Assembly (NCBI RefSeq): GCF_949987515.2
Contig: NC_082684.1
Location: forward strand, 50,682,006-50,746,005
Reading direction: 5' to 3'
DNA: 64,000 nucleotides
Source of the DNA: Delphinus delphis
Taxonomy: Eukaryota > Chordata > Mammalia > Artiodactyla > Delphinidae
Shown: positions 44,016 through 54,925 of the stretch, in pieces
How positions within the stretch are numbered: position 1 is the first letter of the stretch
Layout: each line of letters starts with the position of its first letter
Program-made: the position numbers and the translations under genes
The notes under the pieces: generated by a model
Seen by the model: only the letters and a program-made list of their open reading frames with translations
Told to the model about the DNA's origin: nothing
Databases searched by the model: none

Positions 44016-45115
44016 CACTCTTCACTCTGTCGATCTTGTATTCAGCGAATTCTGTCATAGCTCCAAATCTCTTGGAACAAAGACATTGTCTATACTTAGT
44101 CCTCTTGACAACTATCTGCTATATGATGGGGTTTCCAGGAACACACGTGACTTCACAGTCACCTCAGGGGGTCTCATTGGCTCAGGGGGCTGGTGTCAAG
44201 CTGAAGCAGAAGGTATAGATGCCCATGGGGTACTGGCAGATGGTGAGGGGAGGTTAGGCCGAGCACTACCAGCTGGGGCCACGTTCCTCTTGCCTGCCCA
44301 GCACCTTTGCCCTGTTTCCTGCGAGCAAATCTCCTCTTGGTGGTGGTGAACCCATCCATGTGGTTCAGTCAGCTGATCAGCCCCCCACCTCCACCCAGAG
44401 CACCCAATTTCTCCAAGGCCACAGTGACTGCGATAAAGTTGGACCTGTGACCCAGGTCAAGCCAAACCTCTTGAAATTTGGGTTCTCAGATAGGCTTTCT
44501 CGCTGCACTGAGCTAAAAGAATGTGAGTCTTGCTTACCACTGGAGAGAATCTATCTACCAGGTGGAGGCGGGGGCCTTCCCATACCACACCATTTGAACC
44601 TTGCGTCCAGCCCTGCCTGGAGCCTGGATTTCACTTCCATGAGCTAATCAAGTCCCATGTTTGCTTAAGCTACATAGGATGTGGTTCTTTCCCTGAAAGC
44701 CTCCCTACTAGTAAACACCTAATCTCATCCCCTCCCCAGTTTCTGCCTAACTTATTCAGATGACTATCTTCCTTCCTTTTGTGGTCTTTGCCTAAAATTC
44801 TCCATATCTTCCCCTCCAGCCCTTTAAACTCAGGTCAGAATCTAACTATTAAAGGGATACTTCCTATATTAACACACACCCGCCAAAGCCTTCCAGCCTT
44901 TGATGTATGCCTACATGAAAATATTCCATCCCATCATCATATCCTAAGTGCTATTCCATAAGATCCATTCTTGCTCTATCATTGTTCTTTAACCAAGAGG
45001 TTTTAATTGGTGGAAAAAAAGAGAAGATTCTCATTTTAAAGTGTCCTAGCTTTTGAAAATGAACCCCCATGGTGAAATATGCTGAGGAGCCAAGCTGTGT
45101 GCATGTGTGTTTTTA
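44016..45115. other. Unannotated stretch between the direct-repeat copies
   Basis: No retroviral or LINE coding motif is visible between the copies. 44490-44660 ('ctgagctaaaagaatgtgagtcttgc', 'gcctggagcctggatttcacttccatgagc') may be an old repeat tail. Frames below 100 codons are unsupported. Confidence 0.35.
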
Positions 45116-45117
45116 AT

Positions 45118-45330
45118 AAGCGCTAGCATCTGAAAGCTTATTGTATGCCAGGCAGTGTGCTGAGCACCTTACATGAACTTTTCATTAATCCTTACAAAAA
45201 CCTTATGTGCTGGGTACTTTTTCTCTCCTATTTTAAAGAAGGGGTATTAAGGCTTCAACAGGTTAAATAATCTGCTCAAGGTCACCCAGCTGGTAGGCTG
45301 AAGTCTTTGCACTGAGCGAATCCACAGACC
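45118..45330 (-). repeat. MIR SINE
   Basis: Antisense MIR: 'tgtatgccaggcagtgtgctgagcacctta', 'ttaatccttacaaaaacctta', 'aggtcacccagctggtagg'. Confidence 0.82.
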
Positions 45331-45420
45331 CTTCTTACCATCCCTAACCCCCTAACCCACACACCAGGGAGCAGTCATTTGCCTTCTTGGAACACCCCAA
45401 TGAGGCTTCCACTGGAGTTG

Positions 45421-45590
45421 CTCTGCACAAGTAACTCAGTGCTAGCAGGTCAGCGTTTTAACTGAGTTAACATAAAGCTCTTCTACTGTGACCTACCCAC
45501 CACTGGACCTCCTCCAACCCACAGCCAGATCCCAGGGGATCCCAGTGGCTAGGATCATTTAATATTGCCCGAGTAGCATTAAATTATTCA
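45421..45590 (+). repeat. Diverged direct-repeat pair, copy B
   Basis: Counterpart of 43850-44015 in the same orientation, about 1.57 kb downstream, by eye about 70-75% alike. Confidence 0.6.
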
Positions 45591-45672
45591 TTTTATCAAT
45601 AGTATTAATATCTATTTTTAGACTTAAATGAAATATGCTTGGTTATTTTGCTTCCTGGTCCACAGCAATTCT

Positions 45673-45887
45673 TTTTTTTTTTTTTTTTTTTTTTTGCGGT
45701 ACGCGGGCCTCTCACTGTTGTGACCTCTCCTGTTGTGGAGCACAGGTTCTGGACGCGCAGGCTCAGCAGCCATGGCCCACGGGCCCAGCCGCTCCGCGTC
45801 ATGTGGGATCCTCCTGGACCGGGGCACGAACCTGTGTCCCCTGCATTGGCAGGTGGACTCTCAACCACTGCACCACCTGGGAAGCCC
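45673..45887 (-). mobile_element. CHR-type SINE, short form
   Basis: A T25 tract, GCGGTACGCGGGCCTCTCAC and head CCACCTGGGAAGCCC. Target-site duplications CACAGCAATTCT lie at 45661-45672 and 45888-45899. Confidence 0.94.
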
Positions 45888-45899
45888 CACAGCAATTCT

Positions 45900-46815
45900 A
45901 AAGGAATGAAAACCTAGAAGTAACTGTGAGGTGAAGGCCGAGCCCAGAAAACAGTGAGAGCTGACTAGGGGAGTTAGAAGGAGCCTGAAAAGCTATTAAA
46001 GGAGCCACGGGAACTCTAGATGTGCCCAGCGCCACCCTTCCCATGGCTCTTCATTGCCTGATTCACAGCCAGCCCTCAGAGCAAGGAGCCCACCTTCTAT
46101 GGACCCTGAAGGGCCCCATCATCACATGAAGTGGGTCCTCCAGTGCACTGGGGGCAGCGTACAGCCCTGCAGCGTTGGCAAACATGTGAATCTACTAAAA
46201 AGCTTATGTGGGGATTAGCAGATATTCTTTTTTATGAATATGCAATCATCAAACTGTCCTTAAAAATATCTCAGTTCATCTTGGCTCTTCCCTAGGTGGT
46301 GGTTTTGAAGCCAGGAATCGCATCTAATATATCTACCTTCATAATGTGTCATATAGTGCTTAATGCCCAAATGTCTTTATTACATAGATAATGAGTTCTG
46401 TTTCTTTCTGTGATGAGCCAATTGTACATCCTTATTATAAACACTGTCCAATTTATAAATGTTTTATTTTAGATATCATTCCAGAGAAATCACTCCCTGA
46501 AACTTAAATGTTTAACTTAAAAAAGAAGGGCACCTCAAAAAAGAAAGAAGGGCACCTCAGTCCCTTCATCAGCACCCATATATTTTTATTTGCCCACAGA
46601 TCCAAGAAGACTAGAACAAGAATAAGAAGAGCAGGGAAAGTATTTTAGAAACTGGGACAGGTAGTGAGAAAAAGTAGAGGAGAGAGAAAAGCTGTATCAA
46701 ATGTAAGCATAAATGGTTATCTCAGGAAAGAAGGAAATCTCTCCCCACACACCCCTTACTTCCATCTCTACTCTACAGATATTTAAAAAACCATGATATT
46801 TTTGTATCAAACTTT
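45900..46815. other. Unannotated stretch, no gene seen
   Basis: Unique-looking. It contains the A-rich tail-only insertion at 46524-46559. No coding or RNA gene is supported. Confidence 0.4.
46524..46559 (+). mobile_element. Poly(A)-only retroinsertion flanked by 14-base direct repeats
   Basis: AGAAGGGCACCTCA occurs at 46524-46537 and 46546-46559 with only AAAAAGAA between. Like 29424-29463, it looks like a target-site duplication around a bare poly(A) tail. Slippage in the A-rich context is the alternative. Confidence 0.45.
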
Positions 46816-46817
46816 GT

Positions 46818-46890
46818 AGAACTCTGGTAGCCAGCCTCCAAGGTGACATCAGCGACTCTTGCCTGGTGGTATTCACACTCTTGTGTAGTG
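46818..46890 (+). repeat. MLT1-type LTR fragment (5' end)
   Basis: 'ctctggtagccagcctccaaggtgacatcagcgactcttgcctggtggtattcacactcttgtgtag' is the start of an MLT1-type LTR. The rest is lost or replaced by a GT repeat. Confidence 0.6.
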
Positions 46891-46929
46891 TGTAGTGTGT
46901 GTGTGCATGTGTGTGTGCGTGTGTGTGTA
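46882..46929. repeat. (GT)n microsatellite, imperfect
   Basis: A GT-rich tract with TAG, CA and CG interruptions. Confidence 0.9.
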
Positions 46930-47695
46930 TTGAGGAGGTGGGTGGGCGATGCATATATGCTTGTATATCCATGATTGGAGGGGAAAGATCAGGGTTTAAA
47001 AGTTTAAAAGCATATTCATGAAAGAAAATTAAAACATAGGTAGAAGAAAATTACTTGAAGTCCAGGCCCTCACAGAACAGGAATTCACATTGTTGTTTAC
47101 TTCCCTTGCCTCTTTGTGCCTACCCAGGCCTGCTTGTTTGTACAGCACCAGGAGTTCTTGACAGTGACAAAGGATGAATCAATGTTCAAGCCTAGCCTTG
47201 ACAATCCTAGCAAAGGATTTGCTTGACTACATTTCTTTCTCTTAAGATTCATTCTCAAAGGTTCAGAAGTGAGTTATAAAAATGTGTGTATAAATATGTA
47301 TAAAGGGCACTTTAGTAAAATACTTTACAAGCACTTTCAGCACTTCCTGTGTACACCACACCAGAGCAGCTGTTTCCGGGAACCCTAAAGAAGATAGTTT
47401 CCACCCTTAGCGTCTAAATCTGACTTTATACTGCTACTCAGCTAACATCAAAACTCATTTGTTTCATTGGGAGCAAGTGGCCATATTGTTTTGATCTTTT
47501 GATAAAATAGGTGATTTTCTAAAAATTTAGATCCTCCATTATTCTATAATGCATAGAGACCTTGAATAGAATCTCTATGTATATAAAATTTTGTCTTATT
47601 TCTAGTTTTCACCTCACTGCTGGAGACAGGAAATATCAAGCTGGCTTAAACAGAATCAGGTCAGATGCTTCTGTCTTCAGTTAATAGTGAGAAAA
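46930..47695. other. Unannotated stretch, no gene seen
   Basis: Unique-looking AT-leaning sequence without recognisable elements. Confidence 0.4.
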
Positions 47696-47699
47696 ACCC

Positions 47700-47885
47700 T
47701 AATAGTTTAGGGCCTGCTTTGTACCTAGCACTTTACATAGATTATCTTTAATCCTTACAACAGACTTAGAAGGTAATATTAACCCCATTTTACAGATAGG
47801 AAAAATGTGGTTCAGAGGGGTTAAGTAACTTGCCTAAAATCACCCAGCTTGTAAGTCCTGGAGCCTGGATTGGAAGATCTCTCTT
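47700..47885 (-). repeat. MIR SINE
   Basis: Antisense MIR with 'tacctagcactttacatagattatctttaatccttac', CCCATTTTACAGATAGG and 'gttaagtaacttgcctaaaatcaccca'. Confidence 0.88.
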
Positions 47886-48505
47886 TACCTCCAAAGCCTT
47901 TGTTCTTTTCATAGCAACACCTGGCCTATTAAACAGGGCTTTTATTTTCCATCTGATCTCAAGGCCTCCTGTTACCTGCAGCAAAATAGCTTTACAGGTC
48001 TTTGTCCTCCCACAAGAAAACTGAAACATCTCACGAGCAGTAGTGAATTGAGGTCTGTGGGCAGGGTGCAGGCCTTAGAGGGGACGCAAAGACACAGCCA
48101 GCACACCTCACTCAGCCTTTTCCACACAGACAGAAGTGGAAGCCACACACCTTGCCTAGAATGTTTAATTATTAAAAACTCATAAGTTCTTCCTAAAAAA
48201 GAAGGGAGAAGGTTTACTCACAAGAGTTAAAATAGTCATAGAACAGATCAGGTACAGTAGCTTAATCTTATTACTTAATCTCTTTCATTTTTTCCGGTGC
48301 TTATTTCCTGGGCCAACGTTTTGTTTTTTGCTTACAGAGTCACCAGTTGACTCATTCCTAGAGTTTTAGAAACTAGAGTCCTAGAGTCCTAGAGTCCTAG
48401 AGTTTTAGAAACTCTCCATTCCTTGGTTTTCAGTAACTTACCCTTCCTTCTCTGTAGTTGGAATAAGGGGTTTAAACATTCCTACTCTGAAATAGTGTCG
48501 TTAAC
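47886..48505. other. Unannotated stretch with a nested short tandem
   Basis: No gene. At 48357-48414 an 8-base unit GAGTCCTA is repeated three times between two copies of GAGTTTTAGAAACT. Confidence 0.4.
48357..48414. repeat. Nested short tandem repeat
   Basis: Order: CCTA, GAGTTTTAGAAACT, A, GAGTCCTA three times, then GAGTTTTAGAAACT again. It looks like a duplication followed by slippage. Confidence 0.9.
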
Positions 48506-48509
48506 TATT

Positions 48510-48610
48510 CAGATTCCTGACAGCTATAGAGCACCCATGTGCCAGACGCTGTTCTTGGAAATTTGAGGTGCTTCCTCTCTTGAATGCAACTTCCTGTCTG
48601 GCAGATATTG
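48510..48610 (-). repeat. MIR SINE fragment
   Basis: 'gctatagagcacccatgtgccagacgctgttcttgg' is the antisense MIR 3' end. Confidence 0.55.
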
Positions 48611-48784
48611 AGGTAAGGGTTCAAGTTTGGTGTCCCTCCTTCAAACACAACTTCTCTAGTCATTGACTTGTTTCAACAGTGGTTTCTGAGCACCTACTAA
48701 GCACCAGGCTAGTAATTCTCAAAATAATTAGTTAGTCAGTAACTGCTACTCTGCTAGTTTGGCTGCCGGGCCAGGAGTACATGA

Positions 48785-49032
48785 ATAAAATAACTAACGC
48801 TCATCATGATAGCTAACACTCATACAGGGCTTAAGAAGGACCAGGCACAGTTCCAAGGGCTTTATGCACGTTAAACCATTTGATTCAACACCAACCCTCC
48901 ATTTACAGTTAAAGGAACTGAGGCACAGAGAGGTTAAGATACTTGCCTGAACTCACACAGCTTGTAAACCAAGATCTGAACCCAGGCAGCTAGGTTCCAA
49001 GTCCACATTCTTAAACACTGTGCTACATTGAT
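48785..49032 (-). repeat. MIR SINE, near full length
   Basis: Antisense MIR: 'ggaccaggcacagttccaagggctttatgcacgtta', 'ggaactgaggcacagagaggttaag' and 'acattcttaaacactgtgctac', the tRNA-like head. Confidence 0.9.
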
Positions 49033-50010
49033 TCTCATATGATTAGGTTAATGGTAGCCCAGGAATGTTGTTATTTAAAAAGCAGACCAATGGTTTCCCC
49101 AAATGCCAACCCCAGCAAAAATCATTTATGAAACTATATTTTACCTCTCATAGTCATGAGCAAAGAAATGGTTAAAATGAGCTGCTTCATGTGTTCTGTA
49201 ATTCTGAGCAGTTCTGTTGAGTGCATCCATTACTTAGCAGAATGTGACTGCTGACTCTGCCATTCAGAAGAATCACACTGAAGCTGAAGTGGTAATAATT
49301 CAAAATTGACAAGCTTGGAGAGACTTGAAAAGCCAGGCATGTTATTAGCATTTAATGGCATCAAGTATTTAATAGACCATAGTAGAAAGTATTACAAGAA
49401 TGAATCTCAATAAATCAGCAGATTCCAGGAATATTTGGGGGCTAAGAATTTTTAAAGTATTTTACATATAAGTGGTGGTTATTCCTGGAAATGAATCCCT
49501 TAAGTTGACAAAATAGGTGTTTTGTTTTTTGGGTTTTTTTTTTTTTTTTTACAGAATAGTTTTAGATTTCTTAAAATGTTTATTTTTAGAACGGTTCATC
49601 TAGAGCAAAAATAATTTAAATCTTAAAAAATTGTTCAACACTACATTGTTCTAAAGATACAACACAGACTTGTTAAATAATGAGAAAAATAAAAATTAAC
49701 TCTCTAATTATCATATAAAGACATGTGACACTGTTATATAAAAGTAAAAAATAATGACAATTGCATATCAGCTCAATATAATCCTTATGAAAGATTTTTA
49801 AGTCTTGATGTAAGTAAATTCTATTAGTTCCTACCTGTGAGTCAGTGTTGGTAGAACTGGCATGCTAGGCTGAGACTAGGATACTAGAAGACTATTTTAC
49901 TCAAAGAAGTACTAAAAATAATGTACATTCCTTTCTTGTTCAATTCAGTATGTCAGTGACCCCTAAAAAATGAGGGAGACCCAAGTCATTTCCAGTTGGA
50001 AGATGTCACA
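49033..50010. other. Unannotated AT-rich stretch
   Basis: No gene. A T18 run lies at 49533-49550 without a recognisable body. Confidence 0.4.
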
Positions 50011-50026
50011 TAAAATTGGCATTTCC

Positions 50027-50307
50027 GGGCTTCCCTGGTGGTGCAGTGGTTGAGAATCCGTCTGCTAATGCAGGAGACACGGGTTCGATCCCTGGTCTGG
50101 GAAGATCCCACATGCCGCGGAGCAACTAGGCCCGTGAACCACAACTACTGAGCCCGCGCGTCTGGAGCCTGTGCTCCGCAGCAAGAGAGGCCACGACAGT
50201 GAGAGGCCTGCGCACTGCGATGAAGAGTGGTCCTCGCTTGCCACAACTAGAGAAAGCCCTCGCACAGAAATGAAGACCCAACACAGCCAAGAATAAATTA
50301 AAAAAAA
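50027..50307 (+). mobile_element. CHR-type SINE, long form
   Basis: Head GGGCTTCCCTGGTGGTGCAG, box B GGTTCGATCCCTGG, and the 3' CAACACAGCCAAGAATAAAT with an A tail. Target-site duplications AAAATTGGCATTTCC lie at 50012-50026 and 50308-50322. Confidence 0.94.
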
Positions 50308-50582
50308 AAAATTGGCATTTCCATCATCTCTCAAAAACCACCCAACAAAAAACAAGGGAAAGGAGAAACTGAAATAAAAATCTCATCTTAAAAAAAAAAA
50401 CACCTGTTTTCAATTTAACCACAAAATAGGTGGAAGGGGTACAAAAGCAGTGGAGTTTGAGCAAAGACATGAAAGGAAGCTGAGAGAGGGCACCCAAGGC
50501 TACATATCTCAGAAAGAGCTTAATAGTGCAACCAATGAGATGCACGTACTGAGGTGAAAAATCAATACCTCCGTTTGTACAA

Positions 50583-51057
50583 CAATGGAAGTAAGGTGGT
50601 GTTATGGGTTGAATTGTGTCTCTCCAAAAGATGCGTTGAATTCCTAACCTCGGGTACCTATGAATGTGACCTTATTTGGAAATAGAGTTTGAAGACATAA
50701 TCAAGGTAAAATGAGGTCATACTAGATTAGAGTGCGTCCTAATGCAATGACTGGTGTCTTTATAAGACAGAAGTTCGGACACAGAGACACAGAGAGGAAA
50801 AAGCCACGTGAAGGTGAAGACAGAGATTGGAGTGATGCATTTACCAGCCAAGGAACACCAGGGTTGCTGGCAGCCACCAGGAGCTAGTATGGAGGCATGG
50901 GATGGATTCTCCCTCAGAGCCTCTAGAAGGAGCCAACCCTGCCAACACCTTGATTTCGAACTTCTAGCCTCCAGAACTGTGACACAATACATTTATGTTG
51001 TTTTAAGCCACCTGATCTGTAGTACTTTGTTATGGGAACTCTAGCTGTCTAATACAG
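50583..51057 (+). mobile_element. MLT1/MST-type solo LTR (ERVL-MaLR)
   Basis: TGTTATGGGTTGAATTGTGT at the start, then 'gaatgtgaccttatttggaaatag' and 'tgtctttataagacagaag', and the end 'tttaagccacctgatctgtagtactttgttatgg...aatac'. It is a nearly complete LTR and no internal retroviral part is present. Confidence 0.88.
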
Positions 51058-51097
51058 ATGGGTAGGCTGGTAGAGTGAGTTTCCCTGGACCTAGTTG

Positions 51098-51248
51098 TTT
51101 TTTTTTAACTATTATTTTTATTTATTTATTTATTTATTGGCTGCACCCTGTGGCATGGGGGATCTTAGTTCCCTGACCAGGGATTGAACCCATGTCCCCT
51201 GCAGTGGAAGCACAGAGTCCCAACCACTGGACCATCAGGGAAGTCCCA
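51098..51248 (-). mobile_element. CHR-related short SINE
   Basis: Antisense copy: the tail as (TTTA)n, GGCTGCACCCTGTGGCATGG, box B CCAGGGATTGAACCC, and head CATCAGGGAAGTCCC. Likely target-site duplications ACCTAGTT lie at 51089 and 51249. Confidence 0.88.
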
Positions 51249-51480
51249 ACCTAGTTTGGTTTTGAGTAGCAGAGAAGGTAGAACTAAACTAGAATCCCAC
51301 AAACAAGCCATATTCGCAGGAAGTCATATGATCATAAGGAGAGAAAAGAGACTGCACTGTGAACAGCTCTGCACTGCCTATCTTCACTGGCTGGGGAGGA
51401 GAAAAGGCTAAAATATCTCACGTGCAAAACCCTGGGTCAAAAGAAAAATTCTCCATGATATAGAAGGTGTCCTTGGCCTC

Positions 51481-51522
51481 TTCACAAATAAATAAATATT
51501 TATATATTTATTTATTTGTGAA
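51481..51522. repeat. Near-perfect AT-rich palindrome
   Basis: TTCACAAATAAATAAATA and its complement TATTTATTTATTTGTGAA form arms of about 18-20 bases with almost no loop. It could extrude as a hairpin or cruciform. Confidence 0.85.
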
Positions 51523-51559
51523 TAAATAAATTTATTTCCTATAAATAAATATTTAATGT

Positions 51560-53340
51560 AGGAAAAATTCTCCTCACTCAAAGACAAGGAATGAAAAAGG
51601 AACCAACAAAGATATAAGGGAAAAAATGAAAAATGAACAGAAAAACAAATGCTGATGAATAGTCACCATGAAAATGGTACCTCAGAGCAGATGAAAATTC
51701 TGAATACATATTTTGCCTTAAATTTTTAAAAAATGTAATGGAGCAGTTGTTTTCAGAAAGCAAGCATGAAATAAAGAAACAACACTCAGAGAAGTGGGAG
51801 GTGAGATGACTGAAGGAGCTGAAACATAAGCTGACAGAGCTCAGGAAAGAAGTGAATGAAAAAGAAAAAATAAAACCATGGTAGAAATGTAATCAAAACC
51901 GGAAACAGGGTAAGGGTAAAAAGATACAGTATGGAACATAGCGGTCAGAAATGTGAAAAAGGTACAAATTGAAATGTAAACAAAGATCAAAATGTTCAGA
52001 GAGAACTTTATAAATATCAGAGCAGGAGTAGGCATTCAATATTCACAAAATAAAAGGACCTGAGGACAACAACATGAATAATGGAAGAGAACAGACAGTT
52101 AAAGATATATTTCAAGAAAACTTTCCTGTAAGAAAAGAAGACGAATATACAAATTGAAATTGCGTAGCATATCCCACAAAAATCTTGACTCAGAATGTTT
52201 ACCAAACTTTGAAATTTAAAGATTTTAAAATAAACATTATTTGATCAGCCAAGGGGGTTGGGGGTTAAAGGGAGGAATCAAGACATTTATAAGGGAGAAA
52301 AATCAAATTAGCCCCAGATTTCTCTGTGACAACGTCTAATATTAGAGAGTGTAGTGATACCTGGAAATTTCTCCCAGAAGGAAAGTATATATTCCAAACT
52401 GTCATTCACTTCTAAAGGCAGTAAGCAGTTTTGAATATGCAGACACTCAGGAAATACTGTTTGCAAGAGCTCTTTCTGAAGAAACTATCAGAGGACAAAT
52501 TTCAGTCAACCAAGACATAAACGGAAAAACTGCAGGAAAGAACCGCCTGTGAGCCCTAAATCTATTTAGTTGTGGAACTAGAACTAAAACAAAAGTGGGA
52601 ATTATGATTATAGAACCGAATGTAAATGCTAAAAACTCTGCCAAAGGGGAAACAATGTGAATAAAAAAGTTGAGAGGGAAATGGAAAAAGGTAGGAGGTA
52701 AAGAATATTAATTTCTCCATTTTTTCTAGCTGAGGGCCACAAAATTTCTTTAAACTGAGAAATCAATTAATGAGAATATAGGAATAATTGTTACCCCAAA
52801 AAATGATATAATCTTTTTATAATAATATAATATAGATAATAGATAATTTAACTAAAATTAGGTGGAAAGGGAAGGGAGATAAAGAGGATGTACAGTATAA
52901 TAATCTTATCAGTGTTCACAGTAGAGAATTAACAGATATTGACTAAAGAAATAGAAGATTAAGGATAGTATTAATCATCCTTAATAGAAAACTCTTGAAT
53001 CAAAAAGGAAATAAAAATTGACATTTCAGAATACCTGAAATATAGCAATAATAAAAACACTACTAATCAGATCTTAGAGGTACAACTAAAACAGTGGTCC
53101 CAGGGAATCTCATAGTCTTTGATAACAGTTATGCCTAAATAAAAAGGAAAGAAAAAACAAAAACTTTAAACTCTGACAACTCAATATGTTAGGTTTATTT
53201 ATTTTTGTTTGTTTCTTTTCTGAGGAAAACAGAATTAAGCAATAAAGATAAAAGTAGAGATTAGTGAATTAAAAAATGCAGTATCACCTCTTGATTAAAA
53301 ACTCTCCCTAGAATAGGAATAGATGAATACTTCCTTAGTG
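51560..53340 (+). mobile_element. Ancient L1/HAL1-like LINE, heavily degraded
   Basis: A-rich sense strand. 'aaagatcaaaatgttcagagaga' and 'ttgatcagccaag' with 'gaatatgcagacactcaggaaatactg', 'gaagaaactatcagaggacaaatttcagtcaaccaag' resemble the ORF1 3' end of HAL1/old L1. 53020-53280 recalls L1 ORF2 endonuclease-to-RT linker sequence ('aaagataaaagtagagattagtgaa'). All frames are broken. Confidence 0.6.
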
Positions 53341-53361
53341 TGACAAAAATGATTTCTCTCC

Positions 53362-53693
53362 TGGGACTTCCCTGGTGGCGCAGTGGTTGAGAGTCCACCT
53401 GTCAATGCAGGGGACACGGGTTCAATCCCTGGTCCGGGGGGATCCCACATGCCACGGGGCAGCTAAGCCCGTGCGCCACAACTACTGAGCCTGCGCTCTG
53501 GAGCCCGCGAGCCACAACTACTGAAGCCCGCGCACCTAGAGCCCACGCTCCGCAACCGGAGAGGCCACTGCAATGAGAAGCCCGAGCACCGAAACAAAGA
53601 GTAGCCCCGCTCGCCACAACTAGAGAAAGCCCGCACACAGCAGCGGAGACCCAACACAGCCAAAAATAGATAAATAAAATAAATAAATTAAAA
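53362..53693 (+). mobile_element. CHR-type SINE, long form
   Basis: Complete: head GGGACTTCCCTGGTGGCGCA to CAGCCAAAAATAGATAAAT with an A tail. Target-site duplications AAAAATGATTTCTCTCC (53345-53361) and AAAAATGATCTCTCTCC (53694-53710). Confidence 0.94.
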
Positions 53694-53749
53694 AAAAATG
53701 ATCTCTCTCCCAATCTCAAAGCTGCATAGTGGGAACATGCTGGCTCTTC

Positions 53750-53885
53750 TCCCCACTCAGGGTCTTTACACTAGCTGAGTCCTCCTTAAACTCTTTGCTC
53801 CCAGATCTCCCCAAGGTTGATTCCTCCTCCATGTTTGGGTCTTAGTTCAAATGGTACCTCCTCTGAAGGCCTCCCATGAAAATTC
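53750..53885 (+). repeat. L2 LINE fragment
   Basis: 'tgggtcttagttcaaatggtacctcctctgaaggcctccca' is the L2 3' region. Confidence 0.7.
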
Positions 53886-53984
53886 AGTGGAAGCATTCAG
53901 TGGAAGCCCCTGCATTTTTTAAAATTATAGAAAACAGTACACTTCCCCCTAAATACTTCCTCCTTATTATTAACTAGAATTCAG

Positions 53985-54321
53985 TATTTGTTTATAGTTT
54001 TTATGTAAAATTTATATACAACGAATACACACTTTAACGTTTGCTGAGTTTCAACAAACGCATATATTTACTGAGTTTTAACAAGTGCATACACCTGTGT
54101 AACCCAACCTCTATCAAAATATAGAATATTGGGCTTCCCTGGTGGCGCAGTGGTTGAGAGTCCGCCTGCCGATGCAGGGGACACGGTTTCGTGCTCCGGT
54201 CCGGGAAGATCCCACATGCTACGGAGCGGCTGGGCCCGTGAGCCATGGCCGCTGAGCCTGCGCGTCCGGAGCCTGTGCTCTGCAACGGGAGGGGCCACAA
54301 CAGTGAGAGGCCCGAGTACCG

Positions 54322-54388
<67 letters not shown>

Positions 54389-54925
54389 CATTAATATTAC
54401 CCCCAAAAGTTCCCTCATGCCCCATCCCAGTTAATCCACACTTCCATGCCCTTAGAAGCTATAAATATTCTGACTTTTTCCACCATAGATTAGTTTTGCT
54501 TGTTCTAGAATTTCACATAAATGGAATCATAAAGTATGTACTCTTTTGTGTACGGTGTCTTTTGCTCAGCATAATGTTTTTGAGATTCATCCATGTTGTT
54601 TTATATATCAGTGATTTATTTTATATTGCTGAGTTGCATTCTGCTAATACCACAGTGTATTATTCCATTCTCATATTAATGGATATATAGGCTATTTCCA
54701 TTATAGATAAAGCTGCTCTGAACATTTTATTAATATGTTTTCATTTTTCTGGGACCCAAGTAGCTATGTTTAGTTTTATAAGAAACTGCCAGACCTTTTC
54801 CAAAAAGGCTGTACATTCCCACCCACAATAGTTGAGCATTGCAGTTGCTCCACATCACCACCACCATTTGGTATTGTCAATTATTTTAGTTATAGCCTTT
54901 TGGTGGGTGTGTAAGCAATTTTATT
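53985..54925 (-). mobile_element. Old L1 (L1M type), split by a SINE
   Basis: Antisense L1 3' UTR and ORF2 end: 'atacaacgaatacacactttaac', 'aatggaatcataaagtatgtactcttttg', 'gagattcatccatgttgt', 'aactgccagaccttttccaaa'. A CHR SINE is inserted at 54131-54380. Confidence 0.82.
54131..54380 (+). mobile_element. CHR-type SINE, short form, with compound tail
   Basis: Complete short-form SINE ending GCCCGAGTACCG, then A34 followed by (TA)n to about 54384. Target-site duplications ATATAGAATATT (54119-54130) and ATATAGAACATT (54381-54392). Confidence 0.93.

Noticed and set aside
43850..45590. Full-length endogenous retrovirus between the direct repeats
   Set aside because: No gag-, pol- or env-like peptide, primer-binding site or polypurine tract is seen between the copies, and the copies are too short and diverged for a clear LTR pair.
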